From contig DRHS01000186.1 of NCBI GenBank assembly GCA_011053095.1, forward strand, positions 1 through 33,608: a DNA stretch of 33,608 nucleotides. The letters are read 5' to 3'. Numbering within the stretch: position 1 is the first letter of the stretch; each line of letters starts with the position of its first letter. Source of the stretch: Bacteroides sp. (lineage in GTDB: Bacteria > Bacteroidota > Bacteroidia > Bacteroidales > SM23-62). Both the position numbers and the translations under genes were made by a program. The notes beneath the pieces were generated by a model. It was not told the DNA's origin, made no database searches, and saw only the letters and a list, made by a program, of their open reading frames with translations. Positions 25,830 to 33,608 of the stretch are shown here, piece by piece.

Positions 25830-25859
25830 TTGTAAAATGATCTGAAGTATGTATTTTTA
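25830..25859 (+). promoter_or_regulatory. Candidate promoter of the DUF1080-isomerase operon
   Basis: TTG (25830-25832) and TATTTTTA (25852-25859) are 19 bases apart, a good -33/-7 pair for Bacteroidota with one mismatch in TAnnTTTG. The leader to the ATG at 25890 would be about 25 bases. Confidence 0.4.
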
Positions 25860-25889
25860 CAAAACCTGATAAATTAAACACATACCCCA

Positions 25890-26696
25890 ATGAAAATTTT
25901 TCGTTCTCTTCTTTTGTTCCTGTCCATGGTTGTGGTCAGCAGCATGGTACTTCTAAATTGCAAATCAAAATCTTCTGGAGAGTCCAGTGACAAAACCGGA
26001 GCGAAAACTACAACCGAAACAATTGGCCCAAATCAACTGACCCAGGCCGAGATTGATGAAGGCTGGATGCTTTTATTTGATGGTGAGACCACCAAGGGCT
26101 GGAGAGGCTATGGCCTTGATGCATTCCCTGATTCAGGTTGGACCATAGAAGATGGTACTCTGAAATGCCTGCATTCCGGAACAGGTGAGGCCGGCGCCGG
26201 TGGAGATGTCCTCTATGATAAAATGGTAAAGAATTTTCATCTAAAGCTTGATTGGATGATAGAGGAAGGTGGAAATTCCGGGATCTTTTTCCTGGGTCAG
26301 GAACTTGAGGGAAAGAAGATCTGGTACACAGCACCGGAATACCAGATACTGGATAATTTTTCAACCCATATTGACAACACGCTGGGCGTGGACGGTAACA
26401 GGCGGGCAGGATCGCTGTATGACCTGATCCCTCCCGTACCCCAGAATGCAAAGGGAGCCATGGAATGGAATTCTTCAGAGATCATTGTTTATGAAGGTAC
26501 GGTTGTCTTTAAAATGAATGGTGAGAATACCATGGAGTTTCATCTGTGGACAGATGAGTGGAATGAAATAATCGCCAACAGTAAATTCCCTGATTTCAAC
26601 CCGGATTTTGCAAAAGTATACAAGGAAGGTCTTATCTGCCTTCAGGACCATGGACATGCCACATGGTTCCGCAATATTAAATTAAGAGAACTTTAG
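25890..26696 (+). CDS. DUF1080 (3-keto-disaccharide hydrolase family) lipoprotein
   Basis: 268 residues. A lipoprotein signal ends at MVLLNC (Cys24), followed by a short Ser/Thr/Lys-rich linker. The DUF1080 domain follows: [53 protein letters not shown] and, at the end, [22 protein letters not shown]. It resembles the protein at 21613 in fold but only moderately in sequence, so the two likely differ in substrate. It is followed after 40 bases by the Tat-type TIM-barrel gene, giving a lyase/hydrolase plus isomerase-like pair outside the cytoplasm. The reaction, cleavage of 3-keto glycosides, is inferred from the family. Confidence 0.9.
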   Translation: MKIFRSLLLFLSMVVVSSMVLLNCKSKSSGESSDKTGAKTTTETIGPNQLTQAEIDEGWMLLFDGETTKGWRGYGLDAFPDSGWTIEDGTLKCLHSGTGEAGAGGDVLYDKMVKNFHLKLDWMIEEGGNSGIFFLGQELEGKKIWYTAPEYQILDNFSTHIDNTLGVDGNRRAGSLYDLIPPVPQNAKGAMEWNSSEIIVYEGTVVFKMNGENTMEFHLWTDEWNEIIANSKFPDFNPDFAKVYKEGLICLQDHGHATWFRNIKLREL

Positions 26697-26736
26697 TCAT
26701 CCCAGGAACAAGGATGAACTGTCAAACCAAAAAATC

Positions 26737-27687
26737 ATGGAAAAAAGCAGAAGAAAATTTATTCGCAATATGGCAGGAATCGGAACCGGACTTGCAGCAT
26801 CAAGTGTTTTTCCGGGTGTCCTCAGCTCCTGTAACAGTCCTGAACCTTTGTTCTTTTCAATATCACTTGCACAGTGGTCGCTGAACAATACTCTGAAACG
26901 ATGGACCAGCAATGGTTATACTGATGGAAAGGACCCGCTCGACTTTCCGGTTATGGCTAGGAACCAGTTTGGAATTGATGCCGTAGAGTATGTCAATACC
27001 TTCTATTTCGAGAAAGCAGAGGATCAGTCCTACCTTGCTGAGTTGAAAAACCGTTGTGAAGGAGAAGGGGTTAAAAGTCTCCTGATTATGGTAGATTCAG
27101 AAGGCAACCTGGGTGACCCTGACGAAGAAATGCGGAAACAGGCTGTTACCAACCATTATAAATGGATCGAGGCTGCAAAATTCCTGGACTGCCATTCCAT
27201 TCGTGTTAATGCTCGCAGTGAAGGCAGCTGGGAAGAACAGATGAAGCTCTCTTCCGAGGGACTCCACAGCCTTTGCGAATTTGCTGACGGACACGGCATT
27301 AATGTGATTGTTGAGAACCACGGGGGACTCTCATCCAACGGGAAATGGCTCAGCGGTGTGATGGAAATGGTCGATCATCCCCTCTGTGGAACCCTTCCCG
27401 ATTTCGGAAATTTCCGCATTTCGGACGATGAGGAATACGACCGCTATCTCGGTATGGAAGAGTTAATGCCATGGGCAAAAGGAGTCAGTGCCAAATCACA
27501 CGAATTTGACGATGAAGGCAATGAGGTCCGTACCGACTACTACAAAATGCTCAAGATTGTTAAAGATTCCGGTTACCGCGGATACATCGATATAGAGTAT
27601 GAAGGAAATAAGTTAAGTGAACCTGACGGAATTATGGCTACCAAAGCTCTGCTCGAAAAAGCAGGTGCCGCTGTTATGGCAGGATAA
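26737..27687 (+). CDS. Tat-exported sugar isomerase/epimerase-like TIM-barrel protein
   Basis: 316 residues. [14 protein letters not shown] (Arg5-Arg6) is a strong Tat signal, ending near VLSSC, perhaps also lipidated. The rest is an AP-endonuclease-2/xylose-isomerase-like barrel. The expected metal ligands are visible late in the chain: Glu in VIVENHGG, Asp in GTLPDFGNF, His in AKSHEFD and Glu in IDIEYEG. Cytoplasmic homologues act on sugar phosphates, but export makes a free sugar or keto sugar more likely here. It is the second gene after the DUF1080 lipoprotein. The gene ends 15 bases from the convergent dehydrogenase. Confidence 0.88.
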   Translation: MEKSRRKFIRNMAGIGTGLAASSVFPGVLSSCNSPEPLFFSISLAQWSLNNTLKRWTSNGYTDGKDPLDFPVMARNQFGIDAVEYVNTFYFEKAEDQSYLAELKNRCEGEGVKSLLIMVDSEGNLGDPDEEMRKQAVTNHYKWIEAAKFLDCHSIRVNARSEGSWEEQMKLSSEGLHSLCEFADGHGINVIVENHGGLSSNGKWLSGVMEMVDHPLCGTLPDFGNFRISDDEEYDRYLGMEELMPWAKGVSAKSHEFDDEGNEVRTDYYKMLKIVKDSGYRGYIDIEYEGNKLSEPDGIMATKALLEKAGAAVMAG

Positions 27688-27702
27688 GCTACAGTACGGA
27701 TA

Positions 27703-28650
27703 TCAGCTTTTTACCCGGTCCTGGTTGAATTGTTCTATATTTCTCGCAACACCCTCAATCAGCCTGGACCTGGATTCAATACTTGCCCATGCCATATGGG
27801 GTGTAATAAGAATTCTTTCTTTGTCAACCACCTTTAAAAGGGGATTATCCGGCCTGATCGGTTCATCTTCGAGGACATCTATCCCTGCAGCAGCGATAAG
27901 ATTCTCATTCAGTGCCCTTGCAAGATCAGCCTCATTAATGATCCCGCCTCTGCCTGTATTTAGCACTATGGCACAGGGACGCATAAGCTTGAATTTCTTA
28001 TAAGAAATCAGATTCCGCGTAGACTCGGATAGTGGTGCATGAATAGATACCACATCGGAAGTTGAGAGCAGGGTCTCAAGGTCAAATCGCTTATAGTTTA
28101 TATTATTGTTCCTGCCGCTGGTAGAATAAAAAACAACCTCCATACCGAATCCCTCAGCTATCTTTGCCACCCTTCGGCCAATATTTCCCAGTCCCACGAT
28201 ACCCATTCGTTTTCCGTTCATCTCCCAGAATGCCGGACCATGGTGTGTGAAGATTTTGCCCTTTGCATAAGCACCTGATTTAACATATGCATCGTAATAG
28301 GAAATCCGGTTGAGAAGATGGAGCAGCATGGCAAATGCAGACTGTGCGACGCTTTCAGTCGAGTATCCGCTGACATTTTTTACCTGTATTCCTTTTTCCC
28401 GGGCATAATCCAGATCCACATTATTGGTACCGGTTGCCGACACGCAGATCAGTTTTAGATCGGGAAGGGCATCCATGATCTCCCTGTTAATAACTACCTT
28501 ATTGGTAATCACAACTTCTTTTCCTTCCGACCTTTCAATTATTTCCTCTTGGTTGGTATGGTCATAAACTGTTACATTGCCCAGTTTATGCAGAAGATTG
28601 AAATTTCCCACTTCCCCGACGGTCTTTTTATCCAGAAATACGAGTTCCAT
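27703..28650 (-). CDS. D-isomer-specific 2-hydroxyacid dehydrogenase
   Basis: 315 residues. This NAD(P)-dependent enzyme interconverts 2-oxo and D-2-hydroxy acids. The Rossmann motif GLGNIG lies at 153-158. The catalytic triad is complete: Arg234 (NTGRGG), Glu263 or Glu261 within LEDEP, and His285 (TPHMAW). The family is close to glycerate dehydrogenase/hydroxypyruvate reductase by the GNIGRRVA and HMAWAS blocks, but lactate or other acids cannot be excluded. It is 94 bases after the metallophosphoesterase gene, a gap with its own candidate -7 box. Confidence 0.92.
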   Translation of the reverse strand: MELVFLDKKTVGEVGNFNLLHKLGNVTVYDHTNQEEIIERSEGKEVVITNKVVINREIMDALPDLKLICVSATGTNNVDLDYAREKGIQVKNVSGYSTESVAQSAFAMLLHLLNRISYYDAYVKSGAYAKGKIFTHHGPAFWEMNGKRMGIVGLGNIGRRVAKIAEGFGMEVVFYSTSGRNNNINYKRFDLETLLSTSDVVSIHAPLSESTRNLISYKKFKLMRPCAIVLNTGRGGIINEADLARALNENLIAAAGIDVLEDEPIRPDNPLLKVVDKERILITPHMAWASIESRSRLIEGVARNIEQFNQDRVKS

Positions 28651-28689
28651 TATCCAAGAAAAATTAATCTCGAGTTATTTATAATCATT

Positions 28690-28697
28690 CAAAATTA
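28690..28697 (-). promoter_or_regulatory. Candidate -7 box of the hydroxyacid dehydrogenase gene
   Basis: On the minus strand TAATTTTG matches TAnnTTTG exactly and lies about 40 bases before the ATG at 28650. No TTG is found at the right distance upstream, so the call is weak. Confidence 0.3.
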
Positions 28698-28744
28698 ACA
28701 ATAATTAATTAGTTCGGGCAGAAAGCGACAAGGATTGATGAAAC

Positions 28745-30604
28745 TTAATCCGTAGAAGTCTTGAAAAACATCCCGGATCCTGTTAGGTTTTCTTTGGAAG
28801 ACCAGTTGGGCTTCCACCAGATAACAGAACGCATGGCTTTATTGTCACGGTCAAAGTAGGCTACGTTAAGACGGACTGTCTCCCATTCTTCACCTCCGAG
28901 AGTATGTATATATTCCATGGGTATGGAAAGTTCGACATTAAATCCCTCTACAGTTTTTCGTGTAACAAGCCGCGTGCCTTCCGGCAATAATTCCTTTTGA
29001 TCGATTTGTGGTTCCTTGTTTTTAGACATTGAAGGAGCAAAATAGAGGTGAAAATATTTATTGACACCTTTGTTATCCGTCCGGTCATTTGCACTCACCA
29101 AAACGTCTCTGGGATCCAGATTAATCAGGACTGCATCCTGCTCCCATATTGAATTCTTCCGGTCCAGTTCAATCTTATCATCCCATACAGCCATACAGAA
29201 ATACAAATTATTATTATCATATGAAATATTAAAATCATAGTGAGAATCATAATCGCCCTGGTACTCTTTCTTCCCCATTGTTACAACAGACTCAAATCCA
29301 CCCCGGTAAGGCATTCCGTTCCAGTCCCCCAGGTCTCCATCCACCCGTATCTCTTTCTCCGCCTCTTTTAAAATATTTTTCTCAACCGGAGCCAGAATAA
29401 GCTTCTGGTCAAGTTGGATATCCCTTTCGTCTTCATACTTATATACATACCATGCATACAGAGGAATTGGCTCTATACTTTTCAGCTTAGTTTTCCGGAT
29501 TAAACTCACAGGGATATCAAGGATCTCAACAGAATTTGGGGGGATAGATTTCTGGAATTGAACAATCTCGGGGCGCAGGTGTTTGCTTTCTCCAAACCTG
29601 ATTACTGTCCACATTGGATAATTTGCATCGTTGGTGATCTTAACTTTGAATTCACCCTCCTCAAATTCATTCTTCGTAAAAATGGGTTCAATCTGTATCC
29701 GGTCTGCACCGATCAAATCCGTCAGCTCTTCAGTTACAACATTCTCGTCCCATACCCCCTGCAACAAAAGGTTGGCTATCACCGGACCATTATCGGTCAT
29801 AGTAACCCAGACCATATGGTCAAACTCCCCAAAATTCGGTCCCCTGAGCTTGCTGATTCCACCCGTTGTTGCCAGCATGAAATAATTACTATTGTTCCTC
29901 TCGTATTTTACATAGTGATGATGGTGCCCGACAAAAACAGTATGTTTCCTTTCATGAAGTAACAATTCCACATCATTCCAGTATTTGCTGTTATCAAAGA
30001 GCCAGAGGGGTTGGTGCATGAAGACAAGGGTCCATCTGACATCCGGATGTTGCGCGAGAGCTTCCTTAATGTACTGGTATTGTGGTTTTTCAATGCCGCC
30101 AAGATTTGAGCCTTTCATTGCCTCTTCTGAATTGAGGCACAGAAACAGTACATCCTGGTAAACGAAATGATAGTAGGAGGCACCAAACCTCTTCTCCCAA
30201 ATTTCAGCCATGACTTCATTGGTATAATCGTGGTTGCCGGGCAGGTAAAAGAAAGGCATCTCAAGCTTGTCAATGAATCCGCTAAACTCATCCCATTCCC
30301 TGTTGAGTTTATCCTCATCCCGGCTATAGCCTTCAATAAGGTCACCCACACTTACAACGAATTCAGGCTGCATAAGGTTTAATTTACGGATGGCATCCTC
30401 AAAGACACCCGGGCGATGTCCCCCGGTACGATCCGTTACAATGGCAAACTGAAAATTTTCAGGTGAATTATTTACTTTCAGGTGGTTCCAGGGATGTGCG
30501 GCACCGGATGTATCAGTTTCAATTGATGCGGGAATTCTTCCACTCTGGGCAAAACTGCCGCAGGCAATAAGCAAAAAGATCGGAATAAGGGAGGTTCGTA
30601 TCAT
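28745..30604 (-). CDS. Exported metallophosphoesterase with C-terminal CBM9-like domain
   Basis: 619 residues with a signal peptide ending near GSFAQ. The calcineurin-type domain (about 50-300) has GDLIE (87-91), GNHD (123-126), MHQP (His197) and GHHHH (226-230). In the first motif the usual D-x-H is D-R-T (58-60), in the DRTGG form, so one metal ligand differs. A middle region (about 300-400) is beta-rich. From about 400 a CBM9-like sugar-binding or carbohydrate-associated domain follows: EKEIRVDGDLGDWNG, NNLYFCMAVWDD, DAVLINLDPRD and FNVELSIPMEYI. The fusion suggests a phosphoesterase acting on a sugar-linked phosphate or a surface polymer. It stands 86 bases downstream of the HAD gene. Confidence 0.87.
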   Translation of the reverse strand: MIRTSLIPIFLLIACGSFAQSGRIPASIETDTSGAAHPWNHLKVNNSPENFQFAIVTDRTGGHRPGVFEDAIRKLNLMQPEFVVSVGDLIEGYSRDEDKLNREWDEFSGFIDKLEMPFFYLPGNHDYTNEVMAEIWEKRFGASYYHFVYQDVLFLCLNSEEAMKGSNLGGIEKPQYQYIKEALAQHPDVRWTLVFMHQPLWLFDNSKYWNDVELLLHERKHTVFVGHHHHYVKYERNNSNYFMLATTGGISKLRGPNFGEFDHMVWVTMTDNGPVIANLLLQGVWDENVVTEELTDLIGADRIQIEPIFTKNEFEEGEFKVKITNDANYPMWTVIRFGESKHLRPEIVQFQKSIPPNSVEILDIPVSLIRKTKLKSIEPIPLYAWYVYKYEDERDIQLDQKLILAPVEKNILKEAEKEIRVDGDLGDWNGMPYRGGFESVVTMGKKEYQGDYDSHYDFNISYDNNNLYFCMAVWDDKIELDRKNSIWEQDAVLINLDPRDVLVSANDRTDNKGVNKYFHLYFAPSMSKNKEPQIDQKELLPEGTRLVTRKTVEGFNVELSIPMEYIHTLGGEEWETVRLNVAYFDRDNKAMRSVIWWKPNWSSKENLTGSGMFFKTSTD

Positions 30605-30690
30605 TACAGGCTTAAAGATCGCATTCTCTTATAAACATAAAATTAATTTTCCGTATTTTATAGAATGTTTAACAATTCTTTATACCGGTC

Positions 30691-31386
30691 TTAAGATAAT
30701 CCTGATTCCATCCTTAGTATCTTCACCAGGCTGGCTAGATCAGGCACTTCAAGGTCTGGGAACTCCCTCGGATCAGTCCGTTCAGACTCATTGTAACGAT
30801 TTACCCATGCAGTATTCCAGTCCAGTTTATTTGCCGGCACAATATCATGATATATGCTCTGGGCAACATGCAGCCGCTCTGCAGGCTCCAGTCTGAACCG
30901 TTCCCCTGCTTTTACAAAATTATTCCAGTCCGGTTTGTAGGATTCCAGTTGCTCTGCCGTCACAATGTGATCAAACTCAATGTCCGGGAGACTGTTTGTT
31001 ATGGAAAAGAGCTCATCATCCACATTTGATATAATAGCAAGTTTATAATTCTGCTTGAGTAATTTCAGGTTTTCCACCGTATCTGCGAATGGCATCCATT
31101 CCACGAAACGATCCGAGAGGATGTATCTTGTAGACGGATCTATTGATATTCTGAAATCGTCAGCAATCATAAGTACGATCTCGGAAAGTATTTCTCTGTA
31201 AGGCAAGTATTTATCTGCTTCCATTTTTCTGTCAGCCCCCAGGAATGCCTCAAATATTTCTTCCCTGCTGAATGTTACCCCGGACTGATTGAAAAATGGT
31301 TCCAGGATGTCCTGTACACTCTTCTGCCAGTCGATAAGTGTGCCGTAGCAATCGAAGCTCAGCAGTTTTATTTTTGAATAATCCAT
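30691..31386 (-). CDS. HAD-family hydrolase, 2-haloacid dehalogenase type II-like
   Basis: 231 residues. Motif I FDCYGTLIDW carries the nucleophile Asp near residue 10, motif II SNVDDEL, motif III Lys in ESYKPDWNNF and a C-terminal VAQSIYHDIVPANKLDWNTAWVNR. Asp-x-Tyr-Gly-Thr is the haloacid dehalogenase form. True L-2-haloacid dehalogenases and phosphatases share it, and activity cannot be decided. It starts 2 bases after the SDR stop, third in the run decarboxylase, SDR, HAD. Confidence 0.87.
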   Translation of the reverse strand: MDYSKIKLLSFDCYGTLIDWQKSVQDILEPFFNQSGVTFSREEIFEAFLGADRKMEADKYLPYREILSEIVLMIADDFRISIDPSTRYILSDRFVEWMPFADTVENLKLLKQNYKLAIISNVDDELFSITNSLPDIEFDHIVTAEQLESYKPDWNNFVKAGERFRLEPAERLHVAQSIYHDIVPANKLDWNTAWVNRYNESERTDPREFPDLEVPDLASLVKILRMESGLS

Positions 31387-31388
31387 TT

Positions 31389-32162
31389 TTAAAACATATT
31401 TACAGTCATTCCCCCGTCAACAGCCACCCACTGTCCTGTAATAAACGAAGCAGCCGGCATGCACAGGAAGCTCACCAGGTCGGCCACTTCATGCGGTTCC
31501 CCCACCCTCTTCATCGGTGTACGTGATATTACCTCATCCAAAAACTCCTTGTCGGCCAGGACTTTCTCCACGAGAGGGGTTTTTATGTACCATGGGGCAA
31601 CGGCATTCACCCTTATCCCATGCTCAGCCCATTCACCAGCCAGGTTTTTTGCCAGTTGTATAAGTGCTGCCTTTGTAGCCCCGTACACGCTACCAGTCCT
31701 GATATGGTTCAGTCCCGCTACAGATGAATTGAAAACCACGGATCCGCCTGTAGATTCCTTTAGCAGGAAGAGGCAGCGGCGAGTAAGGTCAAAAGCGGAT
31801 ATAAAATTGGTATCCAGTAGATGATGTATCTGTTCATCGCTATAGTCCTCAATTTTGTTCCGGATATTGGTCCCCACGTTATTAACCAGAATATCCAGCC
31901 GGGGGAATAGTTCTTCCGTCTTCCCGATAAGCATATCCCTGTCATCCTGTCGACTCACATCGGCCCGTATTCCATGAACCTTCAGACCCTGATCCCTGAA
32001 CTCAGATTCTGTTCTCTTTACATCTTCTTCAGTCCTTGCAATAAATATGACCTCGGCACCCCAAGAGGCAAGTGATTCTGTTATGGCCCTTCCCATGCCT
32101 TTGGTACCACCGGTTACCAGTCCTTTCCTGCCTTTCAGTGTCCATCGTTCTTTCATATTCAT
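31389..32162 (-). CDS. Classical SDR oxidoreductase (tropinone-reductase-like)
   Basis: 257 residues. TGGTKGMG is the nucleotide-binding motif, NNVGTN the NNAG equivalent, Ser of FNSSVAGL and the YGATK motif form the catalytic set, and the C-terminal [12 protein letters not shown] closes the fold. The sequence order is that of the tropinone-reductase-like group, which reduces diverse ketones with NADPH. Start at 32162, or at Met3 (32156). It follows the decarboxylase by 36 bases and precedes the HAD gene by 2, so the three form a likely operon. Confidence 0.92.
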   Translation of the reverse strand: MNMKERWTLKGRKGLVTGGTKGMGRAITESLASWGAEVIFIARTEEDVKRTESEFRDQGLKVHGIRADVSRQDDRDMLIGKTEELFPRLDILVNNVGTNIRNKIEDYSDEQIHHLLDTNFISAFDLTRRCLFLLKESTGGSVVFNSSVAGLNHIRTGSVYGATKAALIQLAKNLAGEWAEHGIRVNAVAPWYIKTPLVEKVLADKEFLDEVISRTPMKRVGEPHEVADLVSFLCMPAASFITGQWVAVDGGMTVNMF

Positions 32163-32198
32163 TGTGGCTAATTTTAGTATTCAAAAATGCTCTTAAAT

Positions 32199-33608
32199 CT
32201 AAAGCCCCTGTGCAGTATCCCGGATCAGGTCCCATGCCCTCATGACATGAGCCCTTGTCACATGTGTCTGGCCCACAACCATCCTCAGGATTACGAGTCC
32301 CCTGACCTTGGTATGAGTCAAAAAGATCTTTCCGCTTTCATTGAGATTTTGCATCAGTTCCTGGTTCAGGGTATTGAGTTTTTCCGGATCTTCCATACCA
32401 GGGGGATTGTATCTGAAACATACCAGTCCCATGTGCTGGGGTTCAAGCAGCTCAAAATCCGCAGTCCCCTTAATTTCTTCCGCAAGCTCTCCTGCCCAGG
32501 CCAGGTGATCCCGTATCTTCTGCCGTATCCCTTCCACCCCGTAATCCCGTATAACAAACCAGAGTTTCAGTGCCCTGAAACGGCGGCCAAGCTGCACACC
32601 CCAGTCCCGGTAATCATTTACCTGTCCCCGGGTACCTGTCTTCAGATATTCCGGCAGAATCTCAAAGGTCCGGATCAATGCCTCGGTATCCTTAACATAA
32701 TATGCAGAACAGTCAAAATTTGTAAACATCCATTTATGGGGATTGAAAACGAAACTGTCCACTCCCTCTATTCCCCTGATCATCCATCTTTGTTCGGGCA
32801 ATACCATAGCAGTCCCCGCGTATGCGGCATCCACATGCAGCCAGATTCCATGCTTGTTGCAGATATAAGCCAGGGGTTCAAGCGGATCGATAGCCACTGT
32901 ACCTGTTGTGCCAAGGGCTGCGACTACACATAGCGGAACAAGGCCTTCCTGCAGGTCCTTCTCAATTGCCTCCTCCAATTTTTCCGGGCTGATGGCCAGC
33001 GCTTCATCCACCTCTATTTTCACAAGGTTTTTCCGGCCGAACCCGGCCATTTTAACTGCCTTCTCGATTGATGAGTGTGCCTCGGTGCTGCAATAGATCC
33101 TGAATTTCTGATCCCCGGAAAAGCCTTCCTCATTGATGCGGTATTCCGTTACTCTCTCTCTTGCAGTAAGAAATGCCACAAGGGTAGCTGTGGATGCGGT
33201 ATCCTGTATCACCCCTTCGAAGTCACCGGGCAAACCGCACATATCCCTGAGCCAGTTCATCACCTTTTCTTCCAGCTCCGCTGCTGCCGGGGACGTTTCC
33301 CACATCATGCACTGTGCGGCCATTGTTGAGGTCAGCATTTCGGCAAGGACGGAGGGATAACTCGAGTTGGCAGTGAAATAGGCAAAGTAATTGGGACTCT
33401 GCCAGTGGGTCATCCCGGGCAGGATGATCTCCTGGAAATCCTTGAAAATTCCATCCATAGACTCGCCGGTTTCAGGAGCCTGATCGGGGATTTGCGAAAA
33501 TATCTCTCCAGGTTTGACCTGGGACTTAACCGGAAGATTTTCAACTGTTTCCAGGTAATCTGCCATCCAGTCAACAAAATCATGCGCATACTTTCTGAAC
33601 TCCTTTGA
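32199..33608 (-). CDS. PLP-dependent aromatic-amino-acid decarboxylase, N-terminus cut off
   Basis: At least 469 residues. The frame stays open to the window edge and gives SKEFRKYAHDFVDW before MADYLETVENLPV, which is the usual start of group II aromatic-L-amino-acid decarboxylases, so the real start codon is outside the window. Later landmarks match the family: the His-stacking STEAHSSIEKA, the cofactor-binding HVDAAYAGT and the Schiff-base lysine in NPHKWM. The closest well-known relatives are DOPA, tryptophan and tyrosine decarboxylases. Substrate specificity cannot be read. It is the leading visible gene of the minus-strand run and may produce an amine used by the SDR. Confidence 0.93.
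   Translation of the reverse strand, partial: SKEFRKYAHDFVDWMADYLETVENLPVKSQVKPGEIFSQIPDQAPETGESMDGIFKDFQEIILPGMTHWQSPNYFAYFTANSSYPSVLAEMLTSTMAAQCMMWETSPAAAELEEKVMNWLRDMCGLPGDFEGVIQDTASTATLVAFLTARERVTEYRINEEGFSGDQKFRIYCSTEAHSSIEKAVKMAGFGRKNLVKIEVDEALAISPEKLEEAIEKDLQEGLVPLCVVAALGTTGTVAIDPLEPLAYICNKHGIWLHVDAAYAGTAMVLPEQRWMIRGIEGVDSFVFNPHKWMFTNFDCSAYYVKDTEALIRTFEILPEYLKTGTRGQVNDYRDWGVQLGRRFRALKLWFVIRDYGVEGIRQKIRDHLAWAGELAEEIKGTADFELLEPQHMGLVCFRYNPPGMEDPEKLNTLNQELMQNLNESGKIFLTHTKVRGLVILRMVVGQTHVTRAHVMRAWDLIRDTAQGL

Noticed and set aside
32187-32933. A 248-residue plus-strand open frame
   Set aside because: It is antisense to the decarboxylase, whose motifs are unambiguous.

Overview
The window looks like a chromosomal piece of a Bacteroidota genome, probably an anaerobic or facultative relative of the Bacteroidales/Marinilabiliales. 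This is an inference from several things: promoters of the TTTG / TAnnTTTG type, a BlaI-BlaR pair whose BlaR carries ExbD-like domains, GH127 and DUF1080 glycan enzymes, Tat-exported sugar oxidoreductase and isomerase-like proteins, moderate G+C, and few strong Shine-Dalgarno sites. I see no rRNA, tRNA, CRISPR array, insertion sequence or phage gene.

Layout. 1-355 is non-coding and hairpin-rich. 356-1399 is a zinc alcohol dehydrogenase. 1773-6652 is a four-gene plus-strand operon: a Tat-exported iron-sulfur protein, an NrfD/HybB/ActC-type quinone membrane subunit, an unknown membrane-anchored beta-rich protein, and a DUF2339-like polytopic protein. 6702-9121 is hypCDE (minus strand), for NiFe-hydrogenase cofactor assembly. 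9214-10707 is an SDR-DUF2867 protein with a 10-base C tract. 10729-12468 is a receiver-only response regulator and a sensor kinase with a RegB-type GGxxNPF motif.

12588-21616 is a long plus-strand stretch: GH127 arabinofuranosidase-like lipoprotein, beta-helix lipoprotein, HAD phosphatase/mutase, DoxX, Tat-type Gfo/Idh oxidoreductase, M23 peptidase and a beta-lactamase-like serine hydrolase. 21613-22344 (minus) is a DUF1080 protein. A clear terminator separates it from the blaR-blaI unit (minus, 22442-24879), which has a strong dyad operator over its promoter. A methyltransferase (minus) is followed by a second DUF1080 lipoprotein and a Tat-exported TIM-barrel protein (plus, 25890-27687). The right end (27703-33608) is all minus strand: a decarboxylase cut by the window edge, an SDR, a HAD dehalogenase-like protein, a metallophosphoesterase and a D-2-hydroxyacid dehydrogenase.

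Two functional themes stand out. The left third is redox: quinone-linked electron transfer, hydrogenase maturation and a possible quinone-sensing kinase, but no hydrogenase or molybdoenzyme catalytic subunit is in the window. The middle is glycan and sugar handling outside the cytoplasm. DUF1080, Gfo/Idh and the xylose-isomerase-like protein are the kinds of proteins used in 3-keto-glycoside breakdown, and DoxX next to the Gfo/Idh enzyme could be its membrane electron acceptor (inference).
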